The notes: generated by a model from the letters alone, not told the origin. A stretch of 6,419 nt of DNA from DASXTB01 sp036505615 (GCA_036505615.1 DASXTB010000382.1:1-6419); one strand, 5' to 3'. Positions 1-5,411 are shown, counted from the first letter of the stretch. Program-made: numbers and translations.

Positions 1-35
1 ACACCCAACACCCAACACCCAACACCCAACACCCT
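1..35. repeat. Heptanucleotide tandem repeat, unit ACACCCA
   Basis: Five consecutive 7-bp units (1-7, 8-14, 15-21, 22-28, 29-35) read ACACCCA, the last being ACACCCT. The array is cut by the left window edge, so its full length is unknown. It runs directly into the stop codon of the SIS-domain isomerase (TAG on the minus strand, 36-34), so the 3' end of that gene abuts or has been reshaped by the array. It resembles the short tandemly repeated repetitive (STRR) heptamers known from cyanobacteria, but no relationship is claimed. Confidence 0.9.
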
Positions 36-597
36 ACAACGGATTCTCCATAAAGTAATACCCGATCAAGTGCTGCGCAATGAAGTGACCTTCCTCGATG
101 TGAGCCATGTGGGGCGACTCGATGAGCAGTGTAGTTTCAGCGGCGCCCGCAAGCTTGCCGCCCGGCCTTCCAGTAACTCCTATGGTGACGCATTTATGTT
201 TTCGGGCCCACTCCACGGCAGCAATGATGCTTGGCGAGTTGCCGCTTCCGCTGAAAGCCACAACAACATCTCCAGGCTGCGCATAATTCTTGAGTTGCTC
301 GACAAATACTTGGGAATAGTCCAGGTCATTGGCCAGGGCGGTTATCCAGGATACGTTGTCGGTGAGCGATAGGACACGGAAGCGAGGCTCCAAGGCGGAG
401 GCGCCCTTGCCCAGGTCGTTGGCAAAGTGAGTAGCCGTGGCAGCGCTGCCTCCATTGCCAATCAGGAAGATTTGCCTGCGCGCGCGCCGGCACTGATCCA
501 GTACTTCGATGATGGAGGCGATTTCTTCCTCCTTTATTTTTTGAATTGCTTCCAACGACGCCTGCTTGAATTTCTTCAAATACTCGATTTTAGACAT
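34..597 (-). CDS. gmhA: SIS-domain D-sedoheptulose-7-phosphate isomerase (GmhA-like)
   Basis: This 187-residue protein has the length of GmhA, the cytoplasmic enzyme that converts sedoheptulose 7-phosphate to D-glycero-D-manno-heptose 7-phosphate for nucleotide-heptose synthesis. An N-terminal helix is followed by the phosphate-binding loop LIGNGGSAATATHF (residues 45-58), the ANDLDYSQVF segment (89-98) and the second phosphate loop SGSGNS (116-121). TGRPGGKLA follows at 142-150, and the C-terminal EEGHFIAQH (168-176) carries the histidines expected in the active site. Where E. coli GmhA has its catalytic Glu65, after HFAAE, this protein reads HFAND, with Asp61. The start at 597 is supported by GGGAG seven to eight bases upstream. 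The gene is divergent from the ROK kinase across 205 bp. SIS domain is near certain; the exact substrate is inferred from the family and from the heptokinase-like neighbour. Confidence 0.85.
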   Translation of the reverse strand: MSKIEYLKKFKQASLEAIQKIKEEEIASIIEVLDQCRRARRQIFLIGNGGSAATATHFANDLGKGASALEPRFRVLSLTDNVSWITALANDLDYSQVFVEQLKNYAQPGDVVVAFSGSGNSPSIIAAVEWARKHKCVTIGVTGRPGGKLAGAAETTLLIESPHMAHIEEGHFIAQHLIGYYFMENPL

Positions 598-603
598 CGT
601 TAT

Positions 604-610
604 TCTCCCA
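604..610 (-). promoter_or_regulatory. Ribosome binding site of the SIS isomerase gene
   Basis: On the minus strand the sequence TGGGAGAA lies upstream of the ATG at 597. The core GGAG (608-605) leaves 7 bases before the start codon, an ideal spacing. It is the only convincing Shine-Dalgarno sequence among the genes of the window, and it fixes this start. Confidence 0.7.
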
Positions 611-621
611 ATAGGCTCCTT

Positions 622-630
622 ACTATAATA
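622..630 (-). promoter_or_regulatory. Possible -10 promoter box for the SIS isomerase gene
   Basis: The minus strand reads TATTATAGT here, containing TATTAT and TATAGT, each one mismatch from the TATAAT consensus. Transcription would start near 615 and give a leader of about 20 bases containing the ribosome binding site, which is sensible geometry. No good -35 hexamer is seen at 16-18 bp. The plus strand reads a perfect TATAAT at 624-629, so the box could instead, or also, serve the divergent ROK gene. Confidence 0.35.
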
Positions 631-673
631 GAGGAGCGCAATTGACCGTCGGAAATGTAAGAGGCAAAGAAGA

Positions 674-705
674 GTTCAGCAGGTCAGCAAGTCAACAGGC
701 CGAAA
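674..705. repeat. Degenerate octanucleotide repeat
   Basis: Four units in register read GTTCAGCA (674-681), GGTCAGCA (682-689), AGTCAACA (690-697) and the weak GGCCGAAA (698-705). The first three share the pattern NGTCARCA with few differences. The array lies in the divergent spacer between the SIS isomerase and ROK genes and has no visible coding function. It is short and degenerate, so chance contributes to the uncertainty. Confidence 0.5.
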
Positions 706-732
706 TTTATTTGTGATGACAAAACCGACAAA

Positions 733-795
733 TCTGACCACTGACAACCGGCGACCCGCAACTAGATACTGACAACTGACAACTGACCACGAACC
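733..795. repeat. Degenerate heptanucleotide repeat, unit ACTGACA
   Basis: Nine 7-bp units in one register run from 733 to 795. Units at 740-746, 768-774 and 775-781 are exactly ACTGACA. TCTGACC, ACTGACC, ACTAGAT, ACGAACC, ACCCGCA and ACCGGCG are variants that mostly keep the leading AC. The array ends eight bases before the ATG of the ROK kinase, so it fills the place where that gene's promoter and ribosome binding site would be expected. Any effect on its expression is speculation. Confidence 0.75.
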
Positions 796-802
796 TTTTA
801 CT

Positions 803-1714
803 ATGTCCATTCTCGCCTTTGAATCCGGCGGCACGAAGTTGGTTGCCGCGCTGGCAGACGATTCAGGACGACTGCTGCAGGGCAGCAGGAACTTGCGGCG
901 TCCGAAGCAGACTGCAGCCGAGACACTACAAGAATTGTGTCAGCTGGGCGAAGCACTGCTTTCTTCCGCGCCGACCTCGCTTCTCGCTGTGGGCTACGGT
1001 TTCGGTGGCCCCGTGTCACGGGCGACACAGCGACCGTTGATCTCCTATAGTGAATCTGGCTGGAATCAAGTTGATCCGGTCAAACATTTCCACGCGCACT
1101 TCGGAGTTGCTGCTTTCATTGAGAACGACTGTAACTGTGCTGCCCTGGGTGAGGCTCTCTTCGGGGCAGGAAGAGGATCCTCGACCGTCTTTTACGTCAC
1201 AGTTGGCACTGGATGCGGTGGTGGGCTGGTACATGAGCGAAAGATTGTTGCCCTCGCCGACATTGGAGAAGCCGAATTCGGTCATATGGTCCTGGATCCC
1301 GAAGGCCCGGCCTGCGCTTGTGGCAGCTTTGGTTGCCTCGAAGCTTACTGCTCGGGGCCGGCCATTGCAGCGCGCGCCAGAGAGTTTTCGGGAGATCGCT
1401 TTCCCGATGCGCGGGCAGTGTTGGACGCGTTCCTGCGCGGTGACCCTGATGCAACCAACGTAGTAGAGGAAGTTTGCAAGAGACTGGGGCAGGGTTTGGG
1501 AATCGCTGCCAGTCTTTTCAACCCAGACGTAATCGTTGTCGGTGGCGGAGTGGCCCATGCGGGAGAACCACTATTGGAGCGCATCCGCAACCATGCTCGC
1601 CGCCACACTTTTGGGATGTTTCGGGACCGGGCGAGAATCGTTCCCTCTTCGATGGGCGAAGACGCTGTCTGCCAGGGAGCCGCCGCTTACGCAGTTCAGC
1701 GGCTGGAGAAATGA
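803..1714 (+). CDS. ROK-family sugar kinase
   Basis: This 303-residue protein has the standard length and layout of ROK kinases such as glucokinase, N-acetylglucosamine or N-acetylmannosamine kinase and fructokinase. They transfer phosphate from ATP to a sugar hydroxyl in the cytoplasm. The N-terminal phosphate-binding motif reads ESGGTK (residues 7-12), with Glu where most relatives have Asp. IENDCNCAALGE (106-117) supplies the catalytic Asp109, and TVGTGCGGG (133-141) is the second phosphate loop. GEAEFGH (155-161) and CACGSFGC (171-178) provide the His and three Cys of the structural zinc site. VVGGGV (245-250) lies in the C-terminal ATPase lobe. There is no N-terminal helix-turn-helix, so this is an enzyme, not a ROK repressor. 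The start sits right at the conserved beta strand but has no clear Shine-Dalgarno sequence. Substrate cannot be read from sequence. It is the only plus-strand gene. Confidence 0.93.
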   Translation: MSILAFESGGTKLVAALADDSGRLLQGSRNLRRPKQTAAETLQELCQLGEALLSSAPTSLLAVGYGFGGPVSRATQRPLISYSESGWNQVDPVKHFHAHFGVAAFIENDCNCAALGEALFGAGRGSSTVFYVTVGTGCGGGLVHERKIVALADIGEAEFGHMVLDPEGPACACGSFGCLEAYCSGPAIAARAREFSGDRFPDARAVLDAFLRGDPDATNVVEEVCKRLGQGLGIAASLFNPDVIVVGGGVAHAGEPLLERIRNHARRHTFGMFRDRARIVPSSMGEDAVCQGAAAYAVQRLEK

Positions 1715-1724
1715 ACGGAAACCA

Positions 1725-1847
1725 CCGTTTACGCGCACGTTCACGACCACGTCAACGTCCACGACAGCGCTTACTGTTGGCGGCTCTTTCGGAATTGTCT
1801 TTCGTTACCGTAGACGTAGCCGTGGTCGTGAACGTGTCCGTAGACGG
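1725..1847. repeat. Inverted pair of degenerate hexanucleotide arrays
   Basis: Two arms, 1725-1769 and 1803-1847, are imperfect inverted copies: about 36 of 45 positions match by hand alignment. They include a perfect 16-bp core, CACGTTCACGACCACG at 1736-1751, whose complement is at 1821-1836. Each arm is a hexamer array; in the right arm the units CGTAGA, CGTAGC, CGTGGT, CGTGAA, CGTGTC and CGTAGA run in register from 1809 to 1844. The spacer is 33 bp. The element begins 10 bp after the ROK stop codon, between convergent genes, so a folded transcript could help end transcription, although no T-tract follows. Read as protein it gives only Arg-rich low complexity, so coding is unlikely. Confidence 0.75.
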
Positions 1848-1879
1848 CTTTTCCTTCGGTTGTGGCCGTGCCGCTCTAG

Positions 1880-1922
1880 GTCCTCTGTGGTTTTCTTTCA
1901 CCACCAAGGACACAACGGACAC
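1880..1922. repeat. Short hairpin with CAC..GGA nonamer repeat
   Basis: GTCCTCTGTGGT (1880-1891) and ACCACCAAGGAC (1900-1911) form a 12-bp stem with two mismatches around an 8-base loop. The right arm starts a tandem nonamer, CACCAAGGA then CACAACGGA, ending in CAC (1902-1922). The same vocabulary is found in the larger hairpin at 3186-3248, so the two are probably copies of one dispersed family. Confidence 0.6.
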
Positions 1923-1966
1923 CACGCATGAATTTCCTTCTAACTAAAGCGGCACGCACATTTCTT

Positions 1967-2099
1967 CCGCCTTCTGCTTTCCGCCTTCCGCCTTCCGCCT
2001 TCTTCTTTCTGCCTTCCGCCTTCTGCCTTCCGCCTTCTGCTTTCCGCCTTCCGCCTTCCGCCTTCTGCTTTCTGCCGTCCGCTTTCCACCTTCTGCGAC
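1967..2099. repeat. Long heptanucleotide tandem repeat, unit CCGCCTT / CTGCTTT
   Basis: Eighteen 7-bp units run from 1967 to 2092 in strict register with no insertion or deletion, and a partial nineteenth (CTGCGAC) follows. Most are CCGCCTT, CTGCCTT or CTGCTTT (consensus CYGCYTT); one is CTTCTTT, and the last few (CTGCCGT, CCGCTTT, CCACCTT) are more diverged. The top strand is almost wholly pyrimidine apart from one G per unit. The array fills the spacer between the convergent ROK and PfkB genes and ends about 20 bp from the PfkB stop codon. An open frame through it encodes only a seven-residue repeat (LPPSAFx) and is not considered a gene. Confidence 0.95.
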
Positions 2100-2118
2100 C
2101 TGTTGACCTGCTCGCGGG

Positions 2119-3129
2119 CTAGCCGCCGACCAGAGAATAGACCTTCAAAATCTCCGCCGGCGTTGCCGTCCCGGTGGTTCCCAACTTATGTATTACCACT
2201 GATGCCGCCAGGTTTGCGATTTCGGCTGCCTCGGCCAATGTGGCGCCGGCGCAAAGAGACGCACCGATGGCGGCAGCTACGCAGTCGCCCGCGCCCACAA
2301 TGTCGATAAGGCCGCGTGTAGGCAAGGCCGGCGCCTGCGTCAAACAACGGCCGTCAAAGACAAATATTCCCTCCGCCTCCGCAGTGATGAAGACCGGGCG
2401 GCCGGTCTTGCTCGACAATACTTGGGCAGTCGATTCGATCCAGCGTTGTGATAGGCGCTTTGGCTTGCGCCTGCCGGCGGCCGCCGCTGCTTCGAGCAAA
2501 TTGGGTTTGATGATCGCATTGCGAAACAACTCCGTCCTGCAGCGGGAATCCGCCACGATGAGAAAAGTTCGTCCGAGCCTGGCAATTTCTCTGCGAACCT
2601 TCTTGCCTATTACACCAAAGTTTTCCGGAACAGCATCCACGGCGATGATTGCATCCATCCGGCCGATCATGTTGTGGAGTGTCTTGATAACGACTTGTAA
2701 GGTTCCGGGATGGAGTGGGTGGCGGCGCCTTATGTCGAGTCTTTCGGCTTCCTGTTCTCCAAGCGGCGATTGCAACATCGGCTTGATGTAGGTTCCCGTG
2801 GTGTGGCCTTTGATGGAAAGGAGGCCATCGATATTGACTCCTGTCGCCTGCAGGTTTCCAGCGAGTTCCCAGCCTTCTCCATCATCGCCCCTGATGCCAA
2901 GCGCGAAGGTTCGGACATTCAGGGCGGCCAGGTTTGATGTCACCGTGCCCGCTCCACCCGGGCTGGTTCGCACGGCGACAACCTGGTGGGTTGGTTTCCC
3001 CGTCTCCAGTGAGGTTTCCTTTAATGCGGGATCAATGGCAAGATATTTATCGAGAAAAAAATCGCCGATTACCAGGACGTGTTTGCCACGGATTCTGCGA
3101 AGGAGGGTGCGAAGCCGGGTGCTATTCAT
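2119..3129 (-). CDS. hldA: PfkB-family kinase, D-glycero-beta-D-manno-heptose-7-phosphate kinase-like (HldA/RfaE1)
   Basis: This 336-residue ribokinase-fold enzyme best resembles the kinase domain of HldE or stand-alone HldA, which phosphorylates heptose 7-phosphate to the 1,7-bisphosphate using ATP. GDFFLDKY (residues 22-29) is the HldE-like first strand. SPGGAGTVTSNLAALN (56-71) is PfkB signature 1, and IKPNLLEAAAAAG (207-219) matches the KPN segment. DIVGAGDCVAAA (276-287) is signature 2, with catalytic Asp282. The tail ANLAASVVIHKLGTTGTATP (305-324) follows the HldE pattern of a K-x-GT turn before the final helix. No cytidylyltransferase domain follows, so the adenylylation enzyme must be encoded elsewhere. 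The start at 3129 has only a weak GGAAC/AGAG upstream. It lies 196 bp downstream of the DHS-like gene, with a large hairpin in its leader. PfkB assignment is firm; heptose specificity is supported by similarity and by the GmhA-like neighbour. Confidence 0.82.
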   Translation of the reverse strand: MNSTRLRTLLRRIRGKHVLVIGDFFLDKYLAIDPALKETSLETGKPTHQVVAVRTSPGGAGTVTSNLAALNVRTFALGIRGDDGEGWELAGNLQATGVNIDGLLSIKGHTTGTYIKPMLQSPLGEQEAERLDIRRRHPLHPGTLQVVIKTLHNMIGRMDAIIAVDAVPENFGVIGKKVRREIARLGRTFLIVADSRCRTELFRNAIIKPNLLEAAAAAGRRKPKRLSQRWIESTAQVLSSKTGRPVFITAEAEGIFVFDGRCLTQAPALPTRGLIDIVGAGDCVAAAIGASLCAGATLAEAAEIANLAASVVIHKLGTTGTATPAEILKVYSLVGG

Positions 3130-3185
3130 GGCGAACTCTGTTCCGATGATATTGTTTAACCAGGTAACACGGGTCGCTTCTTGCG

Positions 3186-3248
3186 CCGTGTCCTTGGTGT
3201 CCTTTGTGGTTCAATCGTTTTGCACCACCATAGACACAAAGGACACGG
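3186..3248. repeat. Long imperfect hairpin of the CAC..GGA repeat family
   Basis: Arms 3186-3210 and 3224-3248 pair over 25 positions with 21 matches and enclose a 13-base loop. The right arm contains ACACAAAGGACACGG, and the complement of the left arm contains ACCACAAAGGACACCAAGG, a nonamer-like repeat also present at 1902-1922. It lies between the DHS-like gene and the PfkB gene, about 55 bp upstream of the PfkB start, so it would be in that gene's transcript leader if the two are co-transcribed. It is best read as a dispersed intergenic palindrome. No T-tract supports a terminator. Confidence 0.75.
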
Positions 3249-3294
3249 CGGTCTTCAAGTTTGGCAAGATTGTGGACGCAGCCGGTCTTCAACA

Positions 3295-3316
3295 TCCTCC
3301 ATTATTGACTGGAGGA
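3295..3316 (-). terminator. Possible stem-loop after the DHS-like gene
   Basis: TCCTCCA (3295-3301) and TGGAGGA (3310-3316) form a perfect 7-bp stem with an 8-base loop, beginning 9 bases after the stop codon at 3328-3326 on the minus strand. The bases that follow (TGTTGAAG) are not a T-run, so intrinsic termination would be weak. It could equally be a transcript-end stabilising hairpin or chance. Confidence 0.3.
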
Positions 3317-3325
3317 GTCGTCTTC

Positions 3326-4297
3326 TTACATGCCTGACGTCAGACCGTCAACAATCAGGCGATAAAGATTGGGGAACGTCAGGCGATGATCGCCCTGTAC
3401 GTAGAAACTCTCCCCCTCGGTCACGGTTCGCACCAGCATGGTTTTATAAGGCCGGTAGTAGTATCGAGGATCATCGCGAGGCGCTTCTTCCCGCAGGTTT
3501 CCCTCCAATGGAATGAGATCAAACACAGCGGTTGTGAAGCACGCGATGCGCGTTCCATGCTGATGCGCGACATTTCGAGCCATCGCCAGGGCTTTGAGGA
3601 AAACCTCCGGAGCCATGACCGAAGATCCGAAATTGAGCAACACGCCGCCTTCCAGTCGAGTTACGCTCTGCGCGAGGATCAGGAAATCCCGGTAGGAAGT
3701 CTCGCCCACCGCGGAGCCGTCGCACGACGGATGCTCGTGAATGATGTCGTAACCGATGCCGACGTGCACAGTGACGGGAACCTGCAGGTGATAGCCGGCT
3801 GCCAGGATGCTGATCTCTCGGTGGGGAAGGCGGTTTTCCTTGATGCCACGACCGACGATTTCACCGAATCCCAGGTTCTCGTTAACGCCTCGCGTTATCC
3901 AATCGTTGATTTCTCCCGTCTCGGTCCACAGGCCGAATTGACCGCGAGCAATATATTCGGCGACGCTCTCGGTCGTAGCGCCGATGCGCGCCATCTCATA
4001 GTCATGGATTGGACCGGCTCCATTCATAGCGATGTGCGAAAGGATCCCTCGCTGCATCAGATCGATGATTTGCCTGGAGACACCGGCACGCAACAGGTGG
4101 GCACCCATCATCAGGATCACCGGCGCCCCCCGTTTGTGCGCGGAAACAATTCGCTCCGCCAGCAGTGGAAGATGCGGATGCTCAAAATGTGGAATGGGGC
4201 CCTCTAATTGGAGAAAATGATTTAGCCCAATGAGATGTTTTCGCTCCGAGAGGGATTTTAGCTTTAACTGCGAGCGGTCGAAGAATTTAAAAGGCAT
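3326..4297 (-). CDS. Conserved protein of unknown function, deoxyhypusine-synthase-like fold
   Basis: I do not recognise a characterised family for this 323-residue protein. The segment from PVILMMGAHLLRAGV (59-73) through MNGAGPIHDYEMARIG (91-106) resembles the NAD-binding core of deoxyhypusine synthase (DHS), where a GxxLxxxGL strand-turn is followed by a GAGxxHD motif. SILAAGYHLQVPVTVHVGIG (163-182), then DIIHEHP (184-190), resembles the DHS stretch around its IPVFxPALTDG motif. The GGVLLNFGSSVMAPEVFLKA segment (217-236) lies where DHS carries GGGVPKH, but the catalytic lysine is not there. Hypusination or homospermidine chemistry is therefore not predicted. No signal peptide or membrane helix is evident, so it should be cytoplasmic. 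The C-terminal part, with DDPRYYYRPYK (275-285), is unassigned. The start at 4297 has no Shine-Dalgarno sequence; the minus strand there even reads CTCCTCTC. It sits between a HAD hydrolase and a heptokinase-like gene, suggesting a sugar-phosphate-linked role. Confidence 0.75.
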   Translation of the reverse strand: MPFKFFDRSQLKLKSLSERKHLIGLNHFLQLEGPIPHFEHPHLPLLAERIVSAHKRGAPVILMMGAHLLRAGVSRQIIDLMQRGILSHIAMNGAGPIHDYEMARIGATTESVAEYIARGQFGLWTETGEINDWITRGVNENLGFGEIVGRGIKENRLPHREISILAAGYHLQVPVTVHVGIGYDIIHEHPSCDGSAVGETSYRDFLILAQSVTRLEGGVLLNFGSSVMAPEVFLKALAMARNVAHQHGTRIACFTTAVFDLIPLEGNLREEAPRDDPRYYYRPYKTMLVRTVTEGESFYVQGDHRLTFPNLYRLIVDGLTSGM

Positions 4298-4338
4298 GGT
4301 TGAGAGGAGATTTTAACCGAAAAGGCAGCGAGCACCAG

Positions 4339-4421
4339 TCTGTAGGGGCGGTTCGTGAACCGCCCGCCGGAGTATGCCGATTTCGTTGTAAGACGGGCGG
4401 CTCGCGAGCCGCCCCTACAGA
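4339..4421. repeat. GC-rich double palindrome (REP/MITE-like dispersed repeat)
   Basis: Arms 4339-4366 and 4394-4421 are inverted copies matching at 25 of 28 positions, with a 27-bp spacer. The ends read TCTGTAGGGG and CCCCTACAGA. Each arm is itself palindromic: GGGCGGCTCGCGAGCCGCCC (4395-4414) is a perfect 20-bp palindrome, and the left copy has a 9-bp stem around GT. Such CTGTAGGGGCGG-type elements are familiar as dispersed intergenic repeats in several bacterial phyla; that link is from memory. The element lies in the 189-bp spacer upstream of the DHS-like gene. It has no coding capacity and no visible target-site duplication. Confidence 0.85.
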
Positions 4422-4486
4422 TGGCGACGAATTTGGACAACATGCCCGTCACAGGCCACGGCTACAATTCTTTACGCCGCTCGCGG

Positions 4487-5395
4487 CTATTTGTCTGTAG
4501 CCTGCCCGCCGAACAGCCTGGGACCCCACTCGGCGTAACCGGAATAATCTCCTATGACCGCGTCTGCGCCCGCCGAGATCAATTGTAGTCTCTTGCCGGC
4601 ATTGAGTCCGTGACCTTGGTCTTCATTGGAAGCCACTCCGATGGCGAGTGTGCCCAAATCCTTGGCGCTCCGAATATCGACAATTCCATCGCCAAACGCA
4701 ATCATCACCTGGGAGTGGCTGTTGCACTCGGAAAGGACTTGACGCATGGCGCCCAGCTTACTAAATGCTCCTGTTTCGTCCAAACCGCCGAAAACTCGAG
4801 AGCCGAAAAACTGGTCAATCTCAAGCAACCTTGCTTCTTGGAGCACCTCCCGTTGATCGGTTCCGCTGATCAGGCAAAGGACGCAGCCTTTGTTGGATAA
4901 CCATTGCAGGAACTCCGAAGCGCCCGCCACCAGGAAGTTTTGCGCAGGGCAACGTCCTGACTGGAGGGCCACAAGCCGGCTCGCCATATGCTGCTTCAGT
5001 CTCCGCAGATAAATGTGCTTGTAGCGAATCGCCTCCTGGCTCAGTCCGGAATCGGTCGAGGCAGCGGGAACAGTCCGCTGTGATCGCATCAGATCAGCCA
5101 GTATCAGCATCTGATCGATCGTCTGGCGTCCTGTCGACTGATCGACCAGCTCGCGCAGCACCCTTCGATCTGGTTTCGGGTTCCTGGTTTTGGGTCCAGG
5201 ACTTTGTTGTGCGGTAAGCTCTGCGCCGCCGGATTGCCGGCTCTCCGATTCTGGAGGGCGACAATTCAGCGTCTCAAACATCAGATCCACCATGATCTGC
5301 TGCCAGCCGGTGCGCAGCAGCGAAAGCGTGCCATCGAAATCGAAGACAACTACCTTGAATCGGCGCGGGGAGAAAGGCCGGATAATCTCGATCAT
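4487..5395 (-). CDS. HAD-superfamily hydrolase (probable sugar-phosphate phosphatase)
   Basis: This 302-residue protein carries all four HAD motifs. Motif I is DFDGTL (residues 19-24), with nucleophile Asp19 and acid/base Asp21. Motif II is LISGT (175-179) with Ser177. Motif III is Lys213, and motif IV is FGDGIVD (234-240) with Asp236 and Asp240. About 150 residues between motifs I and II form a large helical cap, which favours small phosphorylated substrates. It is not of the short GmhB type, but a phosphatase step in the neighbouring heptose-like pathway is plausible. Residues 47-76, rich in Pro, Ser, Gln and Lys, look like an insertion, and part of it (about 63-75) is encoded by a heptanucleotide repeat. 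The start at 5395 gives a normal lead into motif I but has no ribosome binding site. The gene follows the DUF1080 gene by 102 bp. Confidence 0.87.
   Translation of the reverse strand: MIEIIRPFSPRRFKVVVFDFDGTLSLLRTGWQQIMVDLMFETLNCRPPESESRQSGGAELTAQQSPGPKTRNPKPDRRVLRELVDQSTGRQTIDQMLILADLMRSQRTVPAASTDSGLSQEAIRYKHIYLRRLKQHMASRLVALQSGRCPAQNFLVAGASEFLQWLSNKGCVLCLISGTDQREVLQEARLLEIDQFFGSRVFGGLDETGAFSKLGAMRQVLSECNSHSQVMIAFGDGIVDIRSAKDLGTLAIGVASNEDQGHGLNAGKRLQLISAGADAVIGDYSGYAEWGPRLFGGQATDK
5171..5205. repeat. Heptanucleotide repeat inside the HAD coding sequence
   Basis: Five units in register read TGGTTTC, GGGTTCC, TGGTTTT, GGGTCCA and GGACTTT. On the coding strand they translate to the PGPKTRNPKP stretch of the HAD hydrolase (about residues 63-75). 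The 7-bp period and degenerate style match the intergenic arrays elsewhere in the window, so a spacer-type repeat appears to have entered or arisen within a gene while keeping the frame open. Confidence 0.6.
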
Positions 5396-5411
5396 TTAGA
5401 ATTGAAGCTTT

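Noticed and set aside
642..716. Possible 24-codon plus-strand peptide starting with TTG after GAGGAG
   Set aside because: The spacing to GAGGAG is good, but the frame runs through the degenerate octamer repeat, uses a rare start and has no supporting feature; probably chance.
1016..1558. Minus-strand open frame of 180 codons opposite the ROK kinase
   Set aside because: Covers the ROK zinc-binding and ATP motifs in antisense and has no motif of its own.
1967..2099. CRISPR array
   Set aside because: Units are 7 bp with no spacers between them; it is a simple tandem repeat, and no cas gene is present.
1928..2122. Plus-strand open frame encoding a repetitive LPPSAF protein
   Set aside because: It is the direct translation of the CYGCYTT heptamer array; no domain, no ribosome binding site, and the repeat explains the open frame.
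2174..2791. Plus-strand open frame of 205 codons opposite the PfkB gene
   Set aside because: Antisense to both PfkB signatures; composition is typical of a shadow frame.
3386..4207. Long plus-strand open frame (273 codons) opposite the DHS-like gene
   Set aside because: It lies wholly antisense to a protein with family-like motifs, shows no recognisable motif itself, and is the usual shadow of a GC-rich gene.
3326..4297. Annotation as a true deoxyhypusine or homospermidine synthase
   Set aside because: The lysine-bearing GGGVPKH-type motif needed for that chemistry is not visible, so only a fold-level resemblance is claimed.
4339..4421. Intrinsic terminator of the HAD gene
   Set aside because: The palindromes are strong but no T-tract follows on either strand, and the nested inverted architecture fits a dispersed repeat better.
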